A DNA stretch of 64,000 nucleotides from Thermotoga sp. Ku-13t (GTDB taxonomy: Bacteria; Thermotogota; Thermotogae; Thermotogales; DSM-5069). Shown here one piece after another: positions 17,688 through 26,570 of this stretch. The position numbers and the translations under genes were made by a program. Every line of letters starts with the position of its first letter. Position 1 is the first letter of the stretch. The stretch covers positions 181,810 to 245,809 of the forward strand of contig NZ_LNFY01000009.1 in the NCBI RefSeq assembly GCF_011057685.1, written 5' to 3'. The notes beneath the pieces are model-generated. The model made no database searches and was not told where the DNA came from. It saw only the letters and a program-made list of their open reading frames with translations.

Positions 17688-17975
17688 ATGCTGATCGCTT
17701 ATTCAGCATTGCTCATGGCGATCCTCGGTTTTGCTTTCGGCACCTTTCTCGCTTATTCAGCGAAGAAGTTCGAAGTGAAAGAAGATCCGCGCGTAGAAAT
17801 GGTGAAGGCAGCCTTACCCGGTGTGAACTGTGGAGCGTGTGGTTATGCCGGTTGTGAGGCGTTCGCGAAAGCTGTTGTCGCTGGTAAGGTTACACCGGAC
17901 ATGTGCACCCCTGGTAGAGCGTCCGGCGTGGCCGAAAAGATAAAGGAGATTTTGAAACAGAATGCGCCCAGTTGA
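17688..17975 (+). CDS. rnfB: short RnfB-like subunit lacking ferredoxin domains
   Basis: RnfB normally receives electrons from ferredoxin and has a membrane helix, a four-cysteine [4Fe-4S] domain and a polyferredoxin tail. This copy has only the helix (residues 2-22) and the first cluster (C48, C51, C56, C73) and stops at residue 95. I see no CxxCxxCxxxCP motif in any frame of the following 300 bases, which encode dprA, so this is not a simple frameshift. A GTGAGGTGGTAAG ribosome site precedes the ATG. The missing ferredoxin-binding function may reside in another protein. Confidence 0.9.
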   Translation: MLIAYSALLMAILGFAFGTFLAYSAKKFEVKEDPRVEMVKAALPGVNCGACGYAGCEAFAKAVVAGKVTPDMCTPGRASGVAEKIKEILKQNAPS

Positions 17976-18981
17976 GATCTTCGCGCTCTGGAAGTTTGGA
18001 AAGTACGATCTTGAAACCCTAAAGAGCTTCAACGAAAAGTTTGAAAGCCTCGAAGAAGTGTCACAATCGAAACTCTTCGAATTTGAGCGCATCGACTTCG
18101 ATGCTGTGAGGAGATTCGCAGAAGAACAGCAGGAACTGGTTGAGAAAGCGAAAGCAAAAGTCATCAGCTTCTGGCATGAAGACTATCCACCGCTTCTGAG
18201 AGAATCTTCATCGGCTCCGGTGGCTCTTTTCTGCCTCGGCGACGAGAAACTTTTGAAAAGAGAGTGCGTTTCAATCGTCGGAACGCGCAGGATGACGAGT
18301 TATGGGAAGAAGATCGCACACGAAATAGCTTTCACAGCGGCGCGGGCGGGTCTGGTCGTGGTGAGTGGGCTCGCCTTCGGTATCGACAGTTGCGCTCACA
18401 GTGCCGCACTCGAAGCCGGTGGAAAGACGATCGCTGTGCTCGGAACCAGTGTTGACGTACCCTATCCGGCTTCGAACAGGAGGCTTTACGAAAGAATTGC
18501 TCAGGATGGATGTATCGTGAGTGAATTTCCCATGCAAACGAAAGCAGCAAAACAAAACTTTCCCGCGCGCAACAGGATCATCGCGGGTTTGAGTAGAGCC
18601 ACGATCGTCGTTGAAGCTCCAAAAGACAGTGGTGCGCTGATCACAGCGCAGTTTGCCGCGGACATGGGCAGAGACGTGTTCGCGGTGCCAGGTGATGTGG
18701 ATAGGGCTTCGAGTGAAGGTTGCAACTGGTTGTTGAAAGCTGGAGCGATACCACTCACATATCATTCAGAAATTCTGCAATATTACGGGCTCGATGGTCG
18801 CTTGGATCGTGAACAGGACGATTTCTTGAAGATCTTTTCTCAGGGCCCTCTCATGTTCGACGAGATAGTGGACATGCTGAAGGTTGATCCTACAGAGCTT
18901 TTAGTGAAACTGACCGAGTACGAACTGGACGGTAAATTGGTGAAGCTCGAAGATGGACGTTATCATATTGTGGGGAGGTAG
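17962..18981 (+). CDS. dprA: DNA processing protein DprA
   Basis: DprA loads RecA onto incoming single-stranded DNA during transformation. The 339-residue protein has the Rossmann-like core with SIVGTRRMTSYGKK, SGLAFGIDSCAH, NFPARNRIIAGLS and AVPGDVDR. A C-terminal winged helix (about 280-339) follows. It starts inside the end of rnfB (14-base overlap) and sits six bases before ackA. Confidence 0.95.
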   Translation: MRPVEIFALWKFGKYDLETLKSFNEKFESLEEVSQSKLFEFERIDFDAVRRFAEEQQELVEKAKAKVISFWHEDYPPLLRESSSAPVALFCLGDEKLLKRECVSIVGTRRMTSYGKKIAHEIAFTAARAGLVVVSGLAFGIDSCAHSAALEAGGKTIAVLGTSVDVPYPASNRRLYERIAQDGCIVSEFPMQTKAAKQNFPARNRIIAGLSRATIVVEAPKDSGALITAQFAADMGRDVFAVPGDVDRASSEGCNWLLKAGAIPLTYHSEILQYYGLDGRLDREQDDFLKIFSQGPLMFDEIVDMLKVDPTELLVKLTEYELDGKLVKLEDGRYHIVGR

Positions 18982-18987
18982 ATCGCG

Positions 18988-20208
18988 TTGAAGATACTCG
19001 TTGTGAACTGCGGTAGCTCTTCCATCAAGTATCAGTTCATTGACATGAACGGAGAGAAGGTCCTGTGCAAAGGGCTTGCGGAGAGAATAGGTATCGAAGG
19101 GAGCAGACTCGTGCACAGGGTGAACAACGACAAGCATGTCATCGAAAGATCCATGAAGGACCACGAAGAAGCGCTCAAGATCGTCCTGGAAGCACTGATC
19201 GATCCAGAAATTGGAGTCATCAAAAACCTTTCGGAGATCGATGCGGTTGGACACAGGGTCGTGCACGGTGGTGAAAAGTTCGCAAGTTCCGTTCTGATCG
19301 ACGATGAGGTGTTGAAGGTTCTGGAGGAGAACGTGCATCTGGCTCCGCTGCACAATCCACCCAACATAATGGGAATAAAGGCGATTCAGAAACTTCTGCC
19401 GAACGTTCCGAACGTCGGGGTTTTCGACACAGCGTTCCACCAGTCGATGCCGAAGAAGGCGTACCTTTACGGTTTGCCTTACGAACTGTACGAGAAGTAC
19501 AGGATCAGAAGATACGGCTTTCACGGGACAAGCCACAGGTACGTTTCGAAGAGGGCAGCCGAGATACTCGGCAGGGATTACTACGATTTCAAGGTGATCA
19601 CGTGCCATCTGGGAAACGGTGCCTCGATAGCGGCCATCAGGCACGGCAGATCCATCGACACCTCGATGGGTTTCACACCGCTCGAAGGTCTCGTCATGGG
19701 AACCAGGTGTGGCGACATCGACCCAGCGATCGTGATCTATCTGCAGCAGAATCTGGGTATGTCGGTCGAGAAGGTCTACGACCTGTTGAACAAGAAGAGT
19801 GGAATGCTGGGACTCACGAACAACCTCAGTTCTGACATGCGAGATATAGAAGACGCGGCGCAGGCGGGCAACGAGATCGCCCAGCTGGCTCTGGACATCT
19901 ACATATACAGGATCGCCAAGTACATCGGCGCCTACGCGGCGGCGATGAACGGGGTGGACGCGATAGTGTTCACCGCGGGTGTCGGCGAGAACTCACCCTA
20001 CGTCAGGGAAAAGGTCTGCGAATACCTTGGGTTCCTCGGAGTGAAGATCGACAAACAGTTGAACGATGTGAAGGGTGTGGAAAGGATCATCAGCACCCCA
20101 GATTCCAGAGTTGCCGTGCTGATAGTCCCCACCAACGAAGAGCTCGTCATCGCACGCGACACGAAGTACATAGTCGAGAACAGAGTGAGGGAACTCAGAC
20201 TCTTTTGA
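18988..20208 (+). CDS. ackA: acetate kinase
   Basis: AckA makes ATP and acetate from acetyl phosphate, the main substrate-level phosphorylation step of acetate-forming fermenters. Family motifs are intact: [12 protein letters not shown] at the N-terminus, [34 protein letters not shown] and [13 protein letters not shown]. The start is TTG behind GGGGAGGTAGATCGCG. The length of 406 residues is normal. It is the last gene of the 11-kb plus-strand run and is followed by a terminator lying inside the convergent methyltransferase gene. Confidence 0.97.
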   Translation: MKILVVNCGSSSIKYQFIDMNGEKVLCKGLAERIGIEGSRLVHRVNNDKHVIERSMKDHEEALKIVLEALIDPEIGVIKNLSEIDAVGHRVVHGGEKFASSVLIDDEVLKVLEENVHLAPLHNPPNIMGIKAIQKLLPNVPNVGVFDTAFHQSMPKKAYLYGLPYELYEKYRIRRYGFHGTSHRYVSKRAAEILGRDYYDFKVITCHLGNGASIAAIRHGRSIDTSMGFTPLEGLVMGTRCGDIDPAIVIYLQQNLGMSVEKVYDLLNKKSGMLGLTNNLSSDMRDIEDAAQAGNEIAQLALDIYIYRIAKYIGAYAAAMNGVDAIVFTAGVGENSPYVREKVCEYLGFLGVKIDKQLNDVKGVERIISTPDSRVAVLIVPTNEELVIARDTKYIVENRVRELRLF

Positions 20209-20881
20209 GCACGATCGGGGGCTCGAGCTTCAGGCCGATGCCCCCGTTTTTGACACCTTCGATGATCGTCAGGATCGCGTCTCTTTTGGGATCGCCATAG
20301 ATTGGTATCAATCGTTTGGGTTGCAACTTCCGTTTGACGAACTCGCTCAGCCAGAACATCAGATGCTCACAGGACAGAACGAAGACGAATTTACCTCTGT
20401 TTCTCAGCAGGTACGCGGTGGCCTCCGCGAAAGATTCGGCCTCGTTGAAGTCTATCGATCTGGTTTCTCTCCTCAGCTTCAATGGACTCGGCATTCCCGT
20501 CAGGTGGTGAGGAGGATTCGACACGACGATGTCGAACTGCTCGGCGGAGAAAAGTTCTCTGACCTGAGCGCACGAGGCGTGGTGAACGAACATTCTGCCT
20601 TCGAGCGAGTTCATCTTCACCGTCTCGCGCGCCAGCCTGGCCAGAAGTTCGTTCCTTTCGATGCAGTGGACTTCAACGTCGTAGTTCATCGCGAGGTAGG
20701 CTGAGACTATGCCGGTTCCACAACCCAGCTCGACGATGCGATCTTTCCTTTTGGGCTTTGTATACCAAGCAAGCAGGCTGGACGCATGCGTGGGCCTGTG
20801 TTCTCTGCCAGCGTCCGGAACGAGAACGCATCTGAGGACATCCGGGTCGAAGTCATCTCTCAACGAACTCGACGATGCCAA
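20195..20881 (-). CDS. TrmN6-like N6-adenine methyltransferase
   Basis: This SAM-dependent methyltransferase has the SAM-binding motif [15 protein letters not shown] and a catalytic NPPH motif (NPPY type), in the style of tRNA1(Val) adenine-37 N6-methyltransferases (YfiC/TrmN6). The 228-residue length fits that family. The TTG at 20881 follows GGAGGG by ten bases inside the upstream gene; a TTG at 20863 lacks a ribosome site. It overlaps the beta-helix gene by 29 bases and its last codons overlap ackA by 14 bases. Confidence 0.8.
   Translation of the reverse strand: MASSSSLRDDFDPDVLRCVLVPDAGREHRPTHASSLLAWYTKPKRKDRIVELGCGTGIVSAYLAMNYDVEVHCIERNELLARLARETVKMNSLEGRMFVHHASCAQVRELFSAEQFDIVVSNPPHHLTGMPSPLKLRRETRSIDFNEAESFAEATAYLLRNRGKFVFVLSCEHLMFWLSEFVKRKLQPKRLIPIYGDPKRDAILTIIEGVKNGGIGLKLEPPIVLKRV
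20216..20251 (+). terminator. intrinsic terminator after ackA
   Basis: The stem CGGGGGC/GCCCCCG encloses a 17-base loop and is followed by TTTTT. It lies within the 3' end of the convergent methyltransferase gene. Confidence 0.8.
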
Positions 20882-22427
20882 GTTTCGTCGTCCCTCCGAG
20901 GATCTGCGTTTTGGAGAACGTGAATCTGGTGTCTCTGAGCGAAAGCGCTCTCGTGCCTGCGAACACGGACGCGAAGCTGTCTATCACGGAATAACCGCTG
21001 GCGGAGAGGGCTACATCGGCGTTGATCTGTGAGCTTCTAACACGGAAGATCGAGAAATTGTCCACGCTCACTCCCGTTTTTCCACTGACCCAGCTGTCGA
21101 TGATCTCGAGGATTGAGAGATCCGACACAGATATCGCAGTCCCAGTCGAGGCGATCGAGCAGGAACTCATCCTCACACGAGAATTCTGTGAAACCTTCAG
21201 CTGCGACATCTTCGAATTCAAAATCATCATGTCGTGACAGTTAGAGATCTCCAGAACTTTGAAATTTGATGAATCTATCCAGATTTTTCTCGTGTTTTCC
21301 AGGTTCAGTCGATCTGCTCTGACGTTTTTCAGACCGAAGAGCAACGACCTGCTGATCCTCAGGTTCGTTCTCGACAGATCCACGTCCGAGAGCCAGACGG
21401 TTGTCGCACCATCTATCGAGACGTTCGTTTCTATCGTGGCACCCATCACGATCAATCTGCCAGAATCCACAACAGACAGGCTTCCAGGACCTATCAGTTT
21501 CGAACCGCTTTGCAGGACGAGTGTTCCGCGCACCAGCAGTTCGCAACCCGCGTTCAACCTCAGGGTGGAACCTGGATTGAGAACCACGGTTTGATCGGCT
21601 GGCACGACGACCTTACCGAAGATGCTGTGCTCAGACGAGAGTGAAAAACTGCTGTTGAGGTTCATGACGATGGGGCTTTGAAACTCTGTGAAATTCGTTT
21701 CTCCAACGTGCAACGCGGGGAAACTCTCGTTGCCCGCAGCGTCAAGATCGCACACGAAGGCGAACCGCTCTTTCAGCTCGCTCGATCTGGTTTCGTACGT
21801 CTGGATCGTTCCATCCTGTACAGTGTAGATCCTGTGAACACGGTTAGAAAGTATCCTCCCTTGTTTGAGCTGTGGTGAAGCTGGTGGTAGAGGAACGACG
21901 ACGAACCTGTAAGTTTGATCGACGATGTTTGAGCCGCTGTCTCTGCAGACGATCCTGAGTCTCCTTTCACCTGAATGCATGAAAAACGTATCCAATACCA
22001 GCCTGTTGTTTCCGGGAGGATCGATCCTCACCCCGTCCAGATAGACGCTGAAACGGAGCATCTGCGGTTCGTCCCAGTCATCCTCAACCGAAAGGTCCAG
22101 CACCAGTTTTCCCAATGGAACGTAACTTGGAACCTTCAACCTGACCGAGGGTGGCCTGTCCTTGCTCGCATCGATGTAGAGGTGTATCTTTTCGCCTCTG
22201 ACCTTGTCCTTGATGGGCGTCAGCACCAGCGTCGTGCTGTAGTTCTTCCTCCAGGGAATGACCAGCTCGGAAGTTGACAGAACACTCTTTTTGCCTTCCA
22301 TTTCTATCTCGACTTCGTCGTAATCATCGAACCCGAGGATGAACAGTTTTGATCCCTTGAACTGGTAACTCACCGAGGCGAGTAAAACACAGCTTGCCAG
22401 CAACAATAGGAAAGTGATCTTCTTCAT
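20853..22427 (-). CDS. secreted right-handed beta-helix protein
   Basis: The N-terminus MKKITFLLLLASCVLLAS is a clear signal peptide. Residues 20-230 look like beta-sandwich domains. From about residue 265 onward short regular strands with repeated hydrophobic, Ser/Asn and Asp positions (LRLNAGCELLVRG, SLSVVDSGRLIVMGATI) indicate a parallel beta-helix. The function is unknown; such proteins are often polysaccharide-active or part of the outer sheath. The start overlaps the stop of the ABC exporter gene (ATGA). Confidence 0.7.
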   Translation of the reverse strand: MKKITFLLLLASCVLLASVSYQFKGSKLFILGFDDYDEVEIEMEGKKSVLSTSELVIPWRKNYSTTLVLTPIKDKVRGEKIHLYIDASKDRPPSVRLKVPSYVPLGKLVLDLSVEDDWDEPQMLRFSVYLDGVRIDPPGNNRLVLDTFFMHSGERRLRIVCRDSGSNIVDQTYRFVVVPLPPASPQLKQGRILSNRVHRIYTVQDGTIQTYETRSSELKERFAFVCDLDAAGNESFPALHVGETNFTEFQSPIVMNLNSSFSLSSEHSIFGKVVVPADQTVVLNPGSTLRLNAGCELLVRGTLVLQSGSKLIGPGSLSVVDSGRLIVMGATIETNVSIDGATTVWLSDVDLSRTNLRISRSLLFGLKNVRADRLNLENTRKIWIDSSNFKVLEISNCHDMMILNSKMSQLKVSQNSRVRMSSCSIASTGTAISVSDLSILEIIDSWVSGKTGVSVDNFSIFRVRSSQINADVALSASGYSVIDSFASVFAGTRALSLRDTRFTFSKTQILGGTTKLGIVEFVER

Positions 22428-24151
22428 GTTGCGAGCTCCTCTTCGATCATCTGTCGTCTGAACATGCGCGCGTACAGTCCATCGAGGTTCATGAGCTGTT
22501 CGTGTGTGCCGATTTCAACGATCCTTCCCTCGTCGAGAACGATTATCAAATCGGCATCTCTCAGCACCTTCAACCTGTGCGTGATGATGATCATGGTTTT
22601 GTCTCTGAACTGATTCCTCAGCGAGTCTATGATCTTCTCCTCCGTTTCGGGATCAACCGCGGAGAGACAGTCGTCGAACACGAGCACATCCTTGTTGGTG
22701 TACAGCGCTCGAGCGATAGTAACCCTTTGCCTCTGTCCACCGGAAAGCGTGACACCCCTCTCGCCAACCACTGTGTCGTAACCTTCAGGGAATTTCATTA
22801 TCTCGTCGTGGATAGCAGCCAGCTTTGCACACGCGATGACCCTTTCCATGTCGATGCGTTCCTGCGCGAAGGCTATGTTTTTCTTTATCTGATCCGAGAA
22901 CAGGAAGGATTCCTGTGGCACGAAGGCTATCAAACTACGCACGTTTTCAGAGCTTATGTCGTTTATGTCCACATCGTTGATGAAAATCTTACCACGCTCG
23001 ACTGGATACAGTTTCGCGAGCAGTTTCACGATGGTGGACTTACCACTACCCACGGTGCCGACGATTCCCACCATTTCACCTTTCCTAATAGAAAAACTGA
23101 CGTTCTTCAGCACGTTCCTTTCGGTGTCAGGATATCTGTACGTGAGATCTTCAAACCTTACCGATTCGATGCGGTCTATCCTGACGGGATGTTTCGGCTC
23201 TTCAACCTGCGGCACTTCCTTCATCACCTGCATGATTCTCTTGTATGAAGCCCTACCACTCTGAACCACGTTCAGAACCCATCCCAGTGCCATCATGGGC
23301 CAGGTCAACATACCTAAATAAGAGTTGAAGGCGATGAACTCACCGAGGCTGACCTGACCGCGCACCACCATGGGACCGCCGAAGAGGAGCGCGAACACGT
23401 GTGCGAGAGAGGCCAAAAACGTCATCAAGGGGAAGAACACCGACGAGACCTTCGCAAGGGATACTCCTGCCCTGTAACTGTTCCAGGACCGGTTTTGGAA
23501 CATCTGTGAGAACTTGTCGTTCGCAGCGAAACTCTTGACGATCTTTATGCCTGAAATCGTTTCTTCAGTCAGCTCGCTCACTGCGGAAAACTGGTTCTGA
23601 ACTTCCATGAAGCGTTTGTGGATGATCCTTCCAAAGAAGAGTGCGACCAGCGCGAGTGCCGGTAAGGGGATGGATGCGAGCCAGGTCAGTTTCCAGCTGA
23701 CGGTTCGACCCATGAACAGAACGGTCATGACTGCCATGAAAGTAGCGTCGACCGTCATGACGACGCCCTGAGCGAGCGCCATTCTAACTGCCTGAAGGTC
23801 GTTCGTGAATCTGGCCATCAGATCGCCGCTCCTGGTCCTGTCGAAGAATCCTAAGGAGAGTGAGAGGAGTTTGTCGAACAGCACTCTTCGGGTGAGATAT
23901 TCGAAGCGCCTCGAATTGCCTATGATGAAGTACCTCCAGAGGAAACGCATGATGGCGATCGCGATCGCAATTCCAACGATCCAGCCAACCATCACCGTCA
24001 CGAAGTTCATCGAAGCTTGTGGGGATTTTAAGTGGTCCACCACCTTGCCTGTGAACCTTGGAATGTACAGCTGAAGGAGATCCACGATGATCAAAACCAG
24101 TATGCCGGCAAGGTATCGAGGCCAGTATTTCTTCACAAAATCTCTGAGCAC
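22424..24151 (-). CDS. half-size ABC exporter with degenerate catalytic site
   Basis: The 575-residue protein is an exporter half-transporter: a six-helix permease domain (about 1-310) fused to an ATPase domain with Walker A GTVGSGKST (365-373), LSGGQ (469-473), Walker B VLVFD (489-493) and an H-loop (THRLKVL). The residue after Walker B, normally the catalytic glutamate, is aspartate (D494). This is typical of the degenerate partner in heterodimeric exporters such as MdlA/BmrC and TM287. No second half-transporter is adjacent. It starts at GTG behind AAGGTGATGCT. Confidence 0.9.
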   Translation of the reverse strand: MLRDFVKKYWPRYLAGILVLIIVDLLQLYIPRFTGKVVDHLKSPQASMNFVTVMVGWIVGIAIAIAIMRFLWRYFIIGNSRRFEYLTRRVLFDKLLSLSLGFFDRTRSGDLMARFTNDLQAVRMALAQGVVMTVDATFMAVMTVLFMGRTVSWKLTWLASIPLPALALVALFFGRIIHKRFMEVQNQFSAVSELTEETISGIKIVKSFAANDKFSQMFQNRSWNSYRAGVSLAKVSSVFFPLMTFLASLAHVFALLFGGPMVVRGQVSLGEFIAFNSYLGMLTWPMMALGWVLNVVQSGRASYKRIMQVMKEVPQVEEPKHPVRIDRIESVRFEDLTYRYPDTERNVLKNVSFSIRKGEMVGIVGTVGSGKSTIVKLLAKLYPVERGKIFINDVDINDISSENVRSLIAFVPQESFLFSDQIKKNIAFAQERIDMERVIACAKLAAIHDEIMKFPEGYDTVVGERGVTLSGGQRQRVTIARALYTNKDVLVFDDCLSAVDPETEEKIIDSLRNQFRDKTMIIITHRLKVLRDADLIIVLDEGRIVEIGTHEQLMNLDGLYARMFRRQMIEEELAT

Positions 24152-24155
24152 AGCA

Positions 24156-25292
24156 TCACCTTCTAACGAACTTCCTCATTCTCTCGATTCCCTTGATCAG
24201 GTTTTCTTCGCTCGTCGCGAACGAAAGCCTTGCGAATCCAGGCGCGTTGAACGCAGAACCCGGTACCAGCGCCACGTGCGCTTCCTGCAACAGCTGTGTG
24301 CAGAAATTCACATCGTTATCATCGAACTCGCTCACGTTCACAAGCACGTAGAACGCTCCACTCGGTCTGACAAAACTGAACCCAGATTCTTCTAGGAGCT
24401 TGCAGACGAGGTCTCGCCTCTGTTTGAATTTTTTGAACATATAACTCGTATCCACCTCGAAGGCTTTGAGGGCTGCGTACTGGGCGATCGTGTTCACGTT
24501 CGAGGTGGTGTGCGCCTGTACCTTTGCGGCCGCTTTGGCGATCTCGATCGGTGCCACGAGGTAACCGACACGCCATCCGGTCATCGAATGGGATTTCGAA
24601 AACGCGTTCACGAGCGCGACGTTCTCTCCACCTGCGATGGCGTACATGGAGGCGTAATCATTATCGTACACCAGACAATCGTAGACCTCGTCAGACACAA
24701 TGAAGATGTTTTTCTCGATCGCCAGGGCGTGTATCTTCCTCAACAGCTGGGCATCGTACACGACGCCTGTGGGATTGTTCGGGCTGTTCAGCACGATCAC
24801 TTTCGTCCTGGGAGTGATGGCGCGTTCTATCTGTTCCACACTTGGTATGAAGTTGCTTTCAAAACTCGTCTTGACGTGCGCGGCGTTGCCACCCAGCATA
24901 CGAACCATCGGTTCGTAACTCACCCAGCAAGGATCTATGATCAGTACATCGTCGCCTTCTTCCACGAGTGCGGCGAGACAGTTGAAGATCGCCTGTTTCC
25001 CGCCGTTGGTCACGATGACTTGTTCTGGACTGCACCGCACGTTGTGTTTTTTCGAGACGTAGTCGGCGATCTTCTCTCTGAGCTGTGGGATTCCGGAAGA
25101 ATCTGTGTATTTCGTGAAACCGGCTTTCAGAGCTTCTATCGCCGCCTGGACGATGGGTTCAGGGGTTGGAAAGTCTGGCTCACCCGCCGTGAGGTTGACG
25201 ACGTCGATGCCTTTCTGTTTCATCGATTGTGCCAGCGCGTTGATTTCGAGGGTTTTAGAACCAGCGATGCCCTTGATCCTTTTTGAAATCAT
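24156..25292 (-). CDS. aspC: aspartate aminotransferase-like class I aminotransferase
   Basis: This PLP-dependent fold-type I aminotransferase of 378 residues probably transaminates aspartate or related amino acids. The PLP lysine lies in NAFSKSHSMTGWRVGYL near residue 231. Other family marks are LTAGEPDFPTP, NSPNNPTG and FARLSFATSEENL. A GGAGGAGTTGCACG site precedes the ATG. It lies between the MFS gene (16-base gap) and the ABC exporter gene (4-base gap). Exact substrate specificity cannot be read from the sequence. Confidence 0.88.
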   Translation of the reverse strand: MISKRIKGIAGSKTLEINALAQSMKQKGIDVVNLTAGEPDFPTPEPIVQAAIEALKAGFTKYTDSSGIPQLREKIADYVSKKHNVRCSPEQVIVTNGGKQAIFNCLAALVEEGDDVLIIDPCWVSYEPMVRMLGGNAAHVKTSFESNFIPSVEQIERAITPRTKVIVLNSPNNPTGVVYDAQLLRKIHALAIEKNIFIVSDEVYDCLVYDNDYASMYAIAGGENVALVNAFSKSHSMTGWRVGYLVAPIEIAKAAAKVQAHTTSNVNTIAQYAALKAFEVDTSYMFKKFKQRRDLVCKLLEESGFSFVRPSGAFYVLVNVSEFDDNDVNFCTQLLQEAHVALVPGSAFNAPGFARLSFATSEENLIKGIERMRKFVRR

Positions 25293-25308
25293 CGTGCAAC
25301 TCCTCCTC

Positions 25309-26565
25309 TCATTCTTCGGCTCTTTCTCCTCTTCTCACGAAGCCCATGGTCGTGTACGACAGAACCAGAAAGACTATGGAAAAGATGAACAGAGATCCAT
25401 AGCCAGTCAGATCTATGAAAGCACCTGCGAGCGGAGGCGCCACGATGTTGGCAGCCATCGAAAAGAAATAGTAAAGTCCTGTGTAGCCACCAACTTTTTC
25501 TGACCTGGTCATGTCGACCACCATGGGCAGAGAATTCACGTTCACCAGTGCCCAGCCAGCGCCACTGATGGCAAAGATCGCGTAGAACAAGTAGAGGAGT
25601 GTGCTCTTGGGAAGGAAACGTGACATCAAAACTGCCACCAGCAGGCACACGACCATGATAGTCAGTCCGAGCCTTATGGTTTTCTTTCTACCGAGCCTCG
25701 CACCTATGAAACCTGCAGGTAGTGCGAACACCATGAAGACAAGTGAGAACACGCCCAGAACGAGCGCCCCCGTGCTCTCGCCAATGTTCATGTGGAACTT
25801 CGCGTAACTGGTGAAGAAGGTCTCTACCGCGTTGAAACCGACGAACCAGAAAAAGATGGAAAGGAGCATCATCAGCAGACTCTTTTCCTCGGAAGCGAAC
25901 ACATCCTTCAGGTTTTCTACCAGCTCGGAGGAACCTTTCTTCATTGTTTCGATGACGTTCAATTTTTCCATCTTGGCCCTGTACTGTTCGGGTTCCTGGA
26001 TGAACATCACCACCAGCAGGTTGGCCAGCAGCATCAGCACAGCGCCCACGATGAAAGGATAGGCCTTGTTGGCATCATACAGGGGCTTACCTCCAAAGTA
26101 AGCCAGTAAGGCTCCGAGGCCTCCCATGAAGTTGATGATCCCGTTCGCCTGGCTTCGCTTTTCGGAAGGAGTTATGTCAGGCATGAACGCGATCAGGGGT
26201 GATCTGAACAGCGCCAAGGAGAAGTTCATCAAGATTATGACGAACATCATCAAAGCGAGAGAACCAGAGTCCTTGCAGAAAGGGATCAGCGCGAAGAACA
26301 TGGCACCCAGTGGAGCGCCCAGGAGTATGTACGGTTTTCTTCTTCCAAGCTTCGTCCTGGTCTGATCGCTCAGCGTGCCCATGTAGGGAAGCATGAAGAT
26401 CGCAAAGAGATTGTCGATGGTCATGATGAAGCCTATGATGAACGATGGCAGGGCGAAGTCTTTCAGAAAGATCGGAACATAGGCGTTATACAGTGGCCAC
26501 AGGACACTTATACCGAAGAACCCAAGCCCCAGAAGGTAAATCTTCCAGTATTTGAACTCTTTCAA
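25309..26565 (-). CDS. MFS transporter, GPH/SLC45-like
   Basis: This is an integral membrane transporter with about 12 helices. The loop between helices 2 and 3 reads GTLSDQTRTKLGRRKPYILLG, a signature shared by glycoside/SLC45-type MFS carriers, so a sugar or glycoside symporter is likely. The TTG at 26565 sits five bases after GGGGGTGA, which also contains the stop of the upstream gene; the open frame to 26688 runs through that gene and is rejected. The product has 418 residues. Confidence 0.82.
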   Translation of the reverse strand: MKEFKYWKIYLLGLGFFGISVLWPLYNAYVPIFLKDFALPSFIIGFIMTIDNLFAIFMLPYMGTLSDQTRTKLGRRKPYILLGAPLGAMFFALIPFCKDSGSLALMMFVIILMNFSLALFRSPLIAFMPDITPSEKRSQANGIINFMGGLGALLAYFGGKPLYDANKAYPFIVGAVLMLLANLLVVMFIQEPEQYRAKMEKLNVIETMKKGSSELVENLKDVFASEEKSLLMMLLSIFFWFVGFNAVETFFTSYAKFHMNIGESTGALVLGVFSLVFMVFALPAGFIGARLGRKKTIRLGLTIMVVCLLVAVLMSRFLPKSTLLYLFYAIFAISGAGWALVNVNSLPMVVDMTRSEKVGGYTGLYYFFSMAANIVAPPLAGAFIDLTGYGSLFIFSIVFLVLSYTTMGFVRRGERAEE

Positions 26566-26570
26566 CCGGC

